A DNA stretch of 7,379 bases from assembly GCA_947259475.1 (NCBI GenBank), contig CAMYLW010000076.1, forward strand, positions 1 through 7,379. The letters run 5' to 3'. The stretch is from Thermodesulfobacteriota bacterium (GTDB lineage Bacteria; Desulfobacterota; Syntrophobacteria; BM002). This document shows, piece by piece, positions 1 to 6,090 of this stretch (the first letter of the stretch is position 1; the number at the start of each line of letters is the position of its first letter). A program made the translations under genes and the position numbers. Under the pieces are notes generated by a model. It was not told the origin of the DNA. It was given only the letters and a program-made list of their open reading frames with translations, and did no database searches.

Positions 1-2
1 AA

Positions 3-32
3 GAGATGCCGAAAGAAATGGTAGCAATCTAA
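3..32 (+). CDS. C-terminal tail of an upstream gene (partial)
   Basis: The first bases read in frame 3 as EMPKEMVAI followed by a TAA stop at 30-32. A convincing plus-strand intrinsic terminator begins 38 nt later, so some plus-strand transcript ends here, which supports a gene tail. Nine residues are too few to identify the family. Frame 2 also stays open until a TGA at 35-37 (ending NGSNLS), so the frame choice is a guess that favours the first stop and the more ordinary-looking peptide. The rest of the gene lies outside the window. Confidence 0.3.
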   Translation, partial: EMPKEMVAI

Positions 33-69
33 GCTGAAAACAAATCTGATCAAGCCCAGTTAGTTTTAG

Positions 70-104
70 AAGGCGGAGTCTCTCCTGGCTCTGCCTTTTT
101 ATTT
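70..104 (+). terminator. Rho-independent terminator of the upstream gene
   Basis: AAGGCGGAG (70-78) pairs with CTCTGCCTT (89-97). This gives nine pairs including one G-U wobble, closed by a 10-nt loop. The 3' arm runs straight into a T tract (TTTTT, A, TTT to about 104). On the minus strand the stem is followed by TCTAAAACTA, not a U run, so it looks unidirectional. It separates the upstream gene from the lpxC leader, so lpxC needs its own promoter. Confidence 0.8.
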
Positions 105-474
105 GCTGTGATTCAGCCTCGCGACTCGGCCCTGCAAACAGCTCTACCCTCAGGGTTGGAAAGAAGTTGCTAGGTTCTGAATTTTAATGGAAAATTGGGC
201 GGGAAAATGGTTGTGTTTGCTTGTCTTGATTGATATAGTAGCAAAAATCCCATAGCCAGCTGGATGAACTGTATCCTTTCCGCAACACTAACACAGCGGT
301 CTCTGTTCTGTGTGAAGCTTTAGAATACAAAAGAGGTGGTGGCATATACCAGCTGTTATCAAGATTTTTAAAAGATTTAAAGTAGTTAACATTATTGGAG
401 TTTTTTGACCGGTTGTTCTAGCACCATCCGTCGACCATCGGCACGCTTATTGCTCTATCTCTACTTTCACCTTT
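105..474 (+). other. Long non-coding leader upstream of lpxC
   Basis: About 370 bp without a credible gene. Structures visible inside it are: a short dyad ACCCT-C-AGGGT (146-156); a six-pair inverted repeat ACACAG/CTGTGT (291-296 and 308-313) with an 11-nt loop; a near-perfect dyad TGGCATATACCA (340-351); CCAGCTG occurring twice (256-262 and 349-355); and AAGATTT repeated 11 bp apart (361-367 and 372-378) in an AT-rich stretch. Tiny open frames exist (187-255, 22 codons; one from 264, 19 codons) but lack ribosome sites. None of the structures matches a riboswitch or tRNA that I recognise. Confidence 0.5.
211..239 (+). promoter_or_regulatory. Candidate sigma-70 promoter with extended -10, for lpxC
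   Basis: A TGA-TATAGT element (TG at 231-232, hexamer 234-239) matches the extended -10 pattern TGnTATAAT with one mismatch. A weak -35 (TTGTGT, 211-216) lies 17 bp upstream. It is the best sigma-70-like match between the upstream terminator and lpxC. Transcription would begin near 246 and give a leader of roughly 240 nt. This rests only on motif matching in an AT-rich region, so chance is a real possibility. Confidence 0.4.
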
Positions 475-480
475 GAGGAG
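475..480 (+). promoter_or_regulatory. lpxC ribosome binding site
   Basis: GAGGAG lies 8 nt before the ATG at 489. An in-frame TGA at 474-476 rules out any start further upstream, so this site fixes the lpxC start. Confidence 0.8.
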
Positions 481-488
481 AACACTTC

Positions 489-1418
489 ATGCCCCTGCAC
501 CAGCGTACTGTTCACGGCGAAATCGGTTGTACTGGAATCGGCCTCCACACTGGAAAAAAAGTCACAATGTCCATCAAGCCCCTGCCGCCCAACAGTGGCA
601 TTCGCTTCTGTCGAAGTGATCTCGTGGGCTCCCCCCACATACTCGCTAGTCTCGAAAGCGTAGTGGACACCAGGTTAGCAACAACCGTTGGTCTGAACGG
701 TCACATCGTTTCCACCGTGGAGCACCTCATGTCAGCCTTCGCCGGCATGGGAATAGACAATGCCTTGGTGGAGTTGGACGGTCCCGAAGTCCCCATTATG
801 GACGGTAGCGCCGGGCCTTTCATGTACCTCTTGAAGAACGTTGGTATTAAGCTACAAGACGAAGTTAAAAAGTTCTTCTTAATCAAAAAGCCTTTCACCC
901 TCAAAAGCGGAGACAAGAATATCAGCGTCTATCCTTGCCGCGAGTTGAAAATAACCTATGTCATCGATTTTGATCATCCTCTGCTTTCCAAGCAAACGTT
1001 TGTCCTGCGCTTTTGTGGCCCCGGTTTTATGAAGGAAATTAGCCGCGCTCGCACCTTCGGTTTCCTTAAGGACGTTGAGACCCTAAAGAATAATGGCTTC
1101 GCTCAGGGGGGTTCTTTACACAACGCTATTGTGCTCGACGATTTTCGGGTGCTCAACACCGACGGTCTCCGTTATGAAGACGAATTTGTCCGCCACAAAA
1201 TACTTGACCTGATAGGTGACCTCCACTTGATGGGCATGCCGATTATCGGACACTTTGTTATTAATAAATCAGGACACACACTAAATCACATTTTTCTCAC
1301 TGAATTACGTAAGAGAAAAAATTGCTGGAAAATGGTTAAGTTTTCCGACAAACATGCTTGCGAGGCCCGTCATATCTTGGTCCCAACCTTCGCTTTTCCT
1401 CAACCAGCCACAATCTAA
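489..1418 (+). CDS. lpxC: UDP-3-O-acyl-N-acetylglucosamine deacetylase LpxC
   Basis: LpxC is the zinc amidase that removes the acetyl group from UDP-3-O-acyl-GlcNAc, the committed step of lipid A synthesis, in the cytoplasm. The 309 residues match the usual length (305 in E. coli). Known landmarks are all present. TVEH holds catalytic Glu78 and zinc ligand His79, with the same numbering as E. coli. The HKILDLIGDLHL motif supplies His236 and Asp240 as the other zinc ligands and Lys237. SGHTLNH carries the general-acid His263. RARTFGF (186-192) is the substrate-tunnel strand. The protein therefore looks active. The start is fixed by GAGGAG 8 nt upstream and an in-frame stop just before it. After the catalytic core there is a tail of about 30 residues (280-309) ending in hydrophobic and small residues. 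The gene appears to be transcribed alone: a terminator lies upstream and a 260-bp structured spacer downstream. Confidence 0.97.
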   Translation: MPLHQRTVHGEIGCTGIGLHTGKKVTMSIKPLPPNSGIRFCRSDLVGSPHILASLESVVDTRLATTVGLNGHIVSTVEHLMSAFAGMGIDNALVELDGPEVPIMDGSAGPFMYLLKNVGIKLQDEVKKFFLIKKPFTLKSGDKNISVYPCRELKITYVIDFDHPLLSKQTFVLRFCGPGFMKEISRARTFGFLKDVETLKNNGFAQGGSLHNAIVLDDFRVLNTDGLRYEDEFVRHKILDLIGDLHLMGMPIIGHFVINKSGHTLNHIFLTELRKRKNCWKMVKFSDKHACEARHILVPTFAFPQPATI

Positions 1419-1433
1419 GCTGCCCCTACCTAC

Positions 1434-1540
1434 CCGAAACCCCTTGCATTTTATGCTTCTTTCGGATAGCATCCCAGGTCAATTGATTTAAACGTAGAAA
1501 CTGCTCGGAGAGACCTGGGGAAGTTCAAATGGAATTTCCC
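1434..1540 (+). other. Inverted-repeat cluster in the lpxC-DUF4390 spacer
   Basis: The 260-bp spacer (1419-1678) holds no gene but several pairings. CCGAAA (1434-1439) pairs with TTTCGG (1460-1465) and encloses a small GCAT-TTT-ATGC hairpin (1446-1456). CCCAGGTC (1473-1480) pairs perfectly with GACCTGGG (1512-1519) across a 31-nt loop. GGGAA (1518-1522) can instead pair with TTCCC (1536-1540), which competes with the previous stem. No U tract follows any of them, so they are not standard intrinsic terminators. They may mark the lpxC transcript end or a regulatory leader of the following operon. From 1541 to 1678 I see no convincing promoter. Confidence 0.35.
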
Positions 1541-1678
1541 GTGGTGCGTTTGGCCTGAATCTGCGAAGTGGCAACCATTGTGATGAAATAAGAAGTCTCA
1601 GGCTGTAATCTGGGATAGGGACACTCCGCCTAGGCCAATTCTAACCTTCTTTGTCTGCGGGCATAGAACTGGCTTGCA

Positions 1679-2257
1679 ATGTCCACATTCCGGCGCCATC
1701 TAGAGCCGTTTACCCTACTACTGCTTTTCTGTTTCCTGCTCTCGCTCCCTTCCCCGCTTCAGGCTGCAGAGGCCACACTCTCAGACATCATTGTTACCAA
1801 TACCCAGGAGGACCTTCTTGTATTTTTTGACATAAGGGGCTGTTTTACCCGAGAGATGGAAGAAGCGATACTCAACGGCATTCCCACAACCTTTACTATC
1901 GTTATCAAACTTTACAGAACCCGGGCGGTCTGGCTTGACGCTTCCATCGCCTCCATCACCTTAGAGCACACCATAAAATATGACAGCTTGAAAAACGAAT
2001 TTCGGGTCATGCGTTCGGAAGAGGGCGACACTGAGCTTGTAGTCAAAGACTTTGAAACAGCCAAGAAGGCCATGGCAGAAATCAGGAACATCAGAGTTGT
2101 ATCCTTGAAGGAACTTCAAGAAAAGGGTAAGTATCAATTGCGTGTGAAGGCTGAGTTGGAAAAGGTTCGTCTGCCCCTTTATCTCCACTATGTATTGTTT
2201 TTCGTATCACTGTGGGATTTTGAAACCGACTGGTACACTGTTGACTTTATTTACTGA
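1679..2257 (+). CDS. Secreted DUF4390-family protein, upstream of ntrY
   Basis: A 192-residue protein of unknown function. The N-terminus is a typical Sec signal peptide: basic FRRH, a Leu/Phe-rich core (about 11-22), and probable cleavage near LQA-A (29-30). This leaves about 162 exported residues. The mature part looks rich in beta strands (DLLVFFDIRGCF, then GIPTTFTIVIKLYR). It has a charged central region with EMEEAILNGIP (59-69), and ends in an aromatic stretch: LPLYLHYVLFFVSLWDFETD, then WYTVDFIY. Length, signal peptide, GIP.TF.I.LYR-like segment, the WDFETDWY ending and position before an NtrY kinase fit the DUF4390 family as I recall it. That assignment is from memory, not a search. 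The ATG is forced by an in-frame TAG at 1664-1666 and has no clear Shine-Dalgarno, so translation may be weak. Only 26 nt separate it from ntrY, so the two are probably co-transcribed. It may modulate the periplasmic sensor of NtrY, but this is inference. Confidence 0.75.
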   Translation: MSTFRRHLEPFTLLLLFCFLLSLPSPLQAAEATLSDIIVTNTQEDLLVFFDIRGCFTREMEEAILNGIPTTFTIVIKLYRTRAVWLDASIASITLEHTIKYDSLKNEFRVMRSEEGDTELVVKDFETAKKAMAEIRNIRVVSLKELQEKGKYQLRVKAELEKVRLPLYLHYVLFFVSLWDFETDWYTVDFIY

Positions 2258-2283
2258 GCAAGGTTTTTATAATTTAGGAAACC

Positions 2284-4548
2284 ATGATTTCTCCGCAAAA
2301 ACCAGATCGCACCAGGGAACAGAGTCGCCGGAGGCGAGAGCGAACCATCATTCTCGTTTCTCTGGGACTGATAGTTCTCCTTACCTACCTTGAGAGTCAC
2401 TTCCTCCAGTTTGGCAGCAAACTCCCCATGGGCAGCAACGTCATAATTTTTGCTTTGATGAACATTAATGTCATCCTCTTGCTGCTCCTTGTTTATCTGG
2501 TTACGCGCAATGTGGTCAAACTCATCTTCGAGCGCAAACGCAACATATTTGGACACCGACTTCGCACCAAACTGGTGATCACCTTTTTCACCTTGTCTTT
2601 GTTTCCAACCATCATTCTTTTTGGCTTGGCCAGTCAGTTCATCTCTACCAGCATGGAGTACTGGTATAACATACAGGTGGAGCAGTCTCTGAAAACGTCA
2701 CTTGAATTGGGAAAGTCCTTCTATCAAAAGGCCATCAACTCAGGTATTACCGTCAGCAACCAGTTAGGTGAGTCCGTTTCCAAACGAGACTTACTAGACA
2801 AAATCAAGCGCCAGCAATTACTGAAGCTCATCCGGCAGGCACGTGGCGAACATCGCCTTCACAATATCGCCATTTATTCCAATAATCTCAAACTTTTGGC
2901 ACGGGACCCCCAAACCGATTCACCGCCCGTCGTTCTGGACCAGCCCATGCGGGATGTGATTCAGCAGGTAGCCACCAATCGCCAATCCCTGCACCACATC
3001 ACCCCCTCAACCGCAGGTGATCTGATCTGGACCCTGACTCCTGTTTACACCCCAACCGACACCAAACAAATGGCTGGCCTTTTGATTGTTGGCCAATTAT
3101 TGCCGCAAGATCTCATGACCAGTATGGCTGAAATCACTCGGGGATTTGAAAACTACCAGCAGATGAAGATGCTGAAAAAACCTATTAAGATCAGCCACCT
3201 GATCATGCTCTCCATTGTGACCTTGCTGATTCTCTTCTGTTCCTCTTGGTTCGGCTTTTATCTAGCCAAGAGCATTACCGTGCCTATTCAAGAACTGGCT
3301 GAGGGTACCAGACGTATTGCCGATGGCGACCTGGACGTTCACGTTGACCAGGATTCTGACGATGAGATCGGCACCCTGGTCAATTCCTTTAACAGAATGA
3401 CTGTCGATCTCCAGGCCAGCCAGGCAGCCCTCAAAGAAACCAACTTGGAACTAAAGCTCACCAGCGAGGAGAACGAGAGAAGACGCAGGTACATGGAAAT
3501 CGTTCTCGGCAATGTGGCCGCGGGTGTGGTCTCAGTTGATGGCGAGGGACATCTACGAACTATCAACAAATCCGCGGAGTCCATGTTTGGCCTCCAGGCC
3601 GAAGATGTACTGCACCGTCACTACTCTGAGGTGCTCCAAACAAACCACATGGAGATAGCCGGCAAATTCACTGAAATGCATCAGATAACCAAGCAGCCCA
3701 CCATGCAAAGACAGGTTAGCTCTTTGGTGGGTAACCGCCTCATGACCCTTCTGGTTACCGTCTCAATCCTCCACGATGAGGAGGGACAGTACGTGGGTAT
3801 CGTTGTGGTGTTCGATGACCTGACCGAACTGGAGAAGGCACAACGCATGGCAGCATGGCGGGAGGTAGCAAGACGTATCGCCCATGAAATTAAAAATCCT
3901 CTGACTCCCATTCAACTTTCAGCCCAACGGTTGCGGAGGAAATATCTTCGAAGGTTTGCCGAGGACGGCAAGGTGTTTGAGGAGTGCACCCGTACTATTA
4001 TTAATCAGGTGGATGAGCTGAAGTTGTTGGTCAACGAATTTTCCAACTTCGCCAGAATGCCGGCTGCCAGTCTTTCTCCCAACGACTTGCCAGAGATCGT
4101 TGAGGAGACCATATCACTCTTTCGCGAGAGTCATCCTTCAACAAACTTTGTTTTCGAACAACAGAATCCCCTTCCCTTACTGGATCTGGACCGCGAGCAA
4201 ATGAAAAGGGTTATGATTAATCTACTGGATAACGCCGTGACTGCCGTGGATGGCAACGGCGAAATCAGCGTTAGCCTCTCCTTCGATGAGATTCTGAAAA
4301 TTGCCCGCCTCGAGGTCTCAGACAACGGCCCGGGCATCCCTGGCAAAGATAAGATAGGTATGTTTGAACCCTATTTTTCTACCAAAGAGAAGGGCTCTGG
4401 ACTCGGTCTCGCCATAGTAAGCAATATCATTGCAGACCATCACGGTTTCATCCGTGTTCGCGACAATCAACCGCGAGGAACAACCATCGTCATTGAATTG
4501 CCCGGCGGCAGCCGTAAGTCCAGGAGATCTATGACGGAACTTGCTTGA
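2284..4548 (+). CDS. ntrY: NtrY-type membrane sensor histidine kinase
   Basis: A 754-residue kinase that autophosphorylates on His and passes phosphate to the downstream regulator. An Arg-rich cytoplasmic start is followed by membrane helices at about 21-39, 52-73 and 96-116. A periplasmic region of about 185 residues (117-302) follows, ending in the NtrY-like stretch FENYQQMKMLKKPIK. A fourth helix lies at about 303-327. Then come HAMP (328-380, DDEIGTLVNSFN), a short coiled linker, PAS (about 405-510), HisKA with H534 in AHEIKNPLTPIQLSAQRL, and a HATPase domain. The HATPase has N box NLLDNA (646-651), G1 DNGPGI (680-685), F box FEPYFS (694-699) and G2 GSGLGLA (704-710). All catalytic boxes are intact, and architecture and length match NtrY. 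TAGGA (2275-2279) is a close but usable ribosome site. It follows the DUF4390 gene by 26 nt. The stimulus is unknown; the NtrY name denotes homology and does not prove a nitrogen role here. Confidence 0.93.
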   Translation: MISPQKPDRTREQSRRRRERTIILVSLGLIVLLTYLESHFLQFGSKLPMGSNVIIFALMNINVILLLLLVYLVTRNVVKLIFERKRNIFGHRLRTKLVITFFTLSLFPTIILFGLASQFISTSMEYWYNIQVEQSLKTSLELGKSFYQKAINSGITVSNQLGESVSKRDLLDKIKRQQLLKLIRQARGEHRLHNIAIYSNNLKLLARDPQTDSPPVVLDQPMRDVIQQVATNRQSLHHITPSTAGDLIWTLTPVYTPTDTKQMAGLLIVGQLLPQDLMTSMAEITRGFENYQQMKMLKKPIKISHLIMLSIVTLLILFCSSWFGFYLAKSITVPIQELAEGTRRIADGDLDVHVDQDSDDEIGTLVNSFNRMTVDLQASQAALKETNLELKLTSEENERRRRYMEIVLGNVAAGVVSVDGEGHLRTINKSAESMFGLQAEDVLHRHYSEVLQTNHMEIAGKFTEMHQITKQPTMQRQVSSLVGNRLMTLLVTVSILHDEEGQYVGIVVVFDDLTELEKAQRMAAWREVARRIAHEIKNPLTPIQLSAQRLRRKYLRRFAEDGKVFEECTRTIINQVDELKLLVNEFSNFARMPAASLSPNDLPEIVEETISLFRESHPSTNFVFEQQNPLPLLDLDREQMKRVMINLLDNAVTAVDGNGEISVSLSFDEILKIARLEVSDNGPGIPGKDKIGMFEPYFSTKEKGSGLGLAIVSNIIADHHGFIRVRDNQPRGTTIVIELPGGSRKSRRSMTELA

Positions 4549-4554
4549 TTTCAA

Positions 4555-4567
4555 CGCCCTTCGGGCG
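4555..4567 (+). repeat. GC-rich triloop hairpin just after ntrY
   Basis: CGCCC-TTC-GGGCG forms a perfect five-pair GC stem with a three-base loop, starting 6 nt after the ntrY stop. No T tract follows, so it is not an intrinsic terminator by itself. It could protect the ntrY 3' end, slow polymerase, or be a REP-like dispersed palindrome. It is symmetrical and could act on either strand. Confidence 0.5.
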
Positions 4568-4572
4568 CAATA

Positions 4573-4593
4573 GATACTGGATATTGGATACTG
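4573..4593 (+). repeat. Three-unit 7-bp tandem repeat, left arm
   Basis: Three contiguous heptads: GATACTG, GATATTG, GATACTG. Units 1 and 3 are identical and unit 2 differs by one base. A possible degenerate further copy (GATAGCA) lies at 4603-4609. The array sits in the ntrY-ntrX spacer and faces a related array in the opposite orientation at 4658-4678. Units of 7 bp rule out a coding repeat preserved by frame. Confidence 0.65.
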
Positions 4594-4657
4594 GAAATAT
4601 CAGATAGCAACTTTTATTAGCGAACATGTCGATCAAATCATATTTCTATCGGGCACC

Positions 4658-4678
4658 AAGCATCAAGCAACAGGCATC
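4658..4678 (-). repeat. Three-unit 7-bp tandem repeat, right arm (inverted)
   Basis: On the plus strand this reads AAGCATC, AAGCAAC, AGGCATC. On the minus strand it reads GATGCCT, GTTGCTT, GATGCTT, which resemble the left-arm unit GATACTG. Both arms share period 7, three units and a GAT-R-C core, but in opposite orientation 64 nt apart. Folding the arms together gives about 15 pairs of 22, counting wobbles. The right arm ends 21 nt before the ntrX start codon, so a folded structure would sit close to its ribosome site. Confidence 0.55.
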
Positions 4679-4699
4679 TAGAGACGAGAAAGTGGAACT

Positions 4700-6070
4700 A
4701 TGACGAAGAAAATCATGATTGTGGATGACGAGCCGAGCATCCGTACTTCCCTGGAGGGGGTCTTGGAAGATGAGGGCTACAAGGTTATTTGTGCAAGTGA
4801 TGGCAATGAAGCACTGAAAACCATAGAAGAGGAGATGCCGGATTTGATTCTCCTAGACATTTGGATGCCAGGAATCGATGGCATAGAGACACTCAAACGC
4901 ATGCGCTCTCTCCACCCGGGGCTCCAGGTTATCATGATATCTGGTCACGGTAGTATTGAGACAGCGGTAACCGCTACCAAGCTTGGGGCCTACGATTTTA
5001 TCGAAAAGCCCCTTTCCTTGGAAAGAACCCTGGTCACCATTCAGAATGCCATAAATTTCCGCCAACTCAGCGATGACAACATCATTTTGCGCCAAAAGGC
5101 GAGAATCCCGAACAAAATCACCGGGAATACTGCCATTATCCTTCAACTTCAAGAAACAATCGAACGCGTTGCTCCGACTCACGCCACCGTGTTGATAACA
5201 GGTGAGAACGGCACCGGAAAAGAGCTGGTGGCGAGGGCCATCCATCATCTCAGCCCCAGGAATACGCGTCCTTTGGTCGAGGTCAACTGCGCTGCAATCC
5301 CTGAGGATCTTATTGAAAGCGAACTTTTTGGACACGAGCGAGGTGCTTTCACCGGCGCCAATGAGCGGCGTCGGGGACGCTTTGATTTGGCCAATCATGG
5401 CACCCTTTTTCTGGACGAAATTGGCGACATGAGCCTGAAAACTCAAGCAAAAATCTTGCGAATTCTGGAAGAACAACGCTTCGAGCGTGTGGGGGGCAGC
5501 AAGATCATCCAGGTGGATGTTCGAATCATAGCTGCCACCAACAAAGATCTGAAGCGGGAGATCGGCGAAGGATGGTTTCGGGAGGATCTTTACTATCGCT
5601 TGAACGTCATCCCCGTCCAGGTACCCCCACTGAGAGATCGTGCGGAGGACATCCCATTGCTGGTTGGAGATTTTTTGGAGGAATTTGCTCAAGAAGGCAG
5701 TTTGACCAAGAAACAAATCGGCGATGATGTCTTACCCGTCTTGCAGAAATATCCATGGCCTGGCAATGTCAGAGAGTTGAAGAACTTCATAGAGCGTCTG
5801 GTAATCTTGGTGCCGGAAGAGGTCATAGAACCACACCACATCCCTGCCTCTTTCCACCAATGCTTTGAGCAGGTCAGCACCAGTAACGCCTTGGATCAGC
5901 CCAACTTTAAGACGGCCAAAATTCAATTCGAAAAAGAGTACTTGCGAAAAAAACTAGAGGAGAATAAGTGGAACATCTCAAAGACTGCGGGGGCCATCGG
6001 TATCGAGAGGAGCCACTTGCACCGCAAACTCAAAGCCTACGGCGTGCAACAAGAAAAATCCAAACAGTGA
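4700..6070 (+). CDS. ntrX: NtrX-type sigma-54-dependent response regulator
   Basis: A 456-residue cytoplasmic DNA-binding activator and probable partner of NtrY. The receiver domain (about 4-118) has acidic D9 and D10, phospho-acceptor D53 in [12 protein letters not shown]81 and K103. The AAA+ domain (about 140-370) has Walker A GENGTGKE (168-175), the sigma-54 contact loop GAFTGA (215-220), Walker B GTLFLDE (234-240) and candidate arginine fingers R294 and R300. [10 protein letters not shown] (351-360) starts the last conserved block. A Fis-type helix-turn-helix lies at about 405-448 ([20 protein letters not shown]). Nothing is missing, so it should hydrolyse ATP and open sigma-54 promoters. 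The ATG has only a weak GGA 3 nt upstream. It lies 151 bp after ntrY and converges on the next gene with 20 bp between stops. No sigma-54 promoter with correct spacing was found in the window, so its targets are not visible. Confidence 0.94.
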   Translation: MTKKIMIVDDEPSIRTSLEGVLEDEGYKVICASDGNEALKTIEEEMPDLILLDIWMPGIDGIETLKRMRSLHPGLQVIMISGHGSIETAVTATKLGAYDFIEKPLSLERTLVTIQNAINFRQLSDDNIILRQKARIPNKITGNTAIILQLQETIERVAPTHATVLITGENGTGKELVARAIHHLSPRNTRPLVEVNCAAIPEDLIESELFGHERGAFTGANERRRGRFDLANHGTLFLDEIGDMSLKTQAKILRILEEQRFERVGGSKIIQVDVRIIAATNKDLKREIGEGWFREDLYYRLNVIPVQVPPLRDRAEDIPLLVGDFLEEFAQEGSLTKKQIGDDVLPVLQKYPWPGNVRELKNFIERLVILVPEEVIEPHHIPASFHQCFEQVSTSNALDQPNFKTAKIQFEKEYLRKKLEENKWNISKTAGAIGIERSHLHRKLKAYGVQQEKSKQ

Positions 6071-6090
6071 TTACCCACCAGAATCTGCAC

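Noticed and set aside
187..255. 22-codon peptide with a hydrophobic stretch (WLCLLVLIDIVAKI) in the lpxC leader
   Set aside because: No ribosome site at a usable distance, and it overlaps the candidate -10 element. A short open frame like this is expected by chance.
340..354. Sigma-54-like promoter (TGGCAT ... GC) upstream of lpxC
   Set aside because: The GG-to-GC distance is one base short of the required -24/-12 spacing and the TTGC part is absent. A similar near-match near 1553-1567 (TGGCCT ... TGC) fails for the same reason.
1505..1545. tRNA-like TTCAAAT loop sequence in the spacer after lpxC
   Set aside because: The flanking bases do not form a T-arm, and no acceptor, D-arm or anticodon stem can be assembled around it.
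4853..5716. 287-codon open frame on the minus strand within ntrX
   Set aside because: It lies entirely inside ntrX, whose receiver and AAA+ motifs are complete. The antisense product shows no recognisable domain, and its length is explained by the codon pattern of the sense gene.
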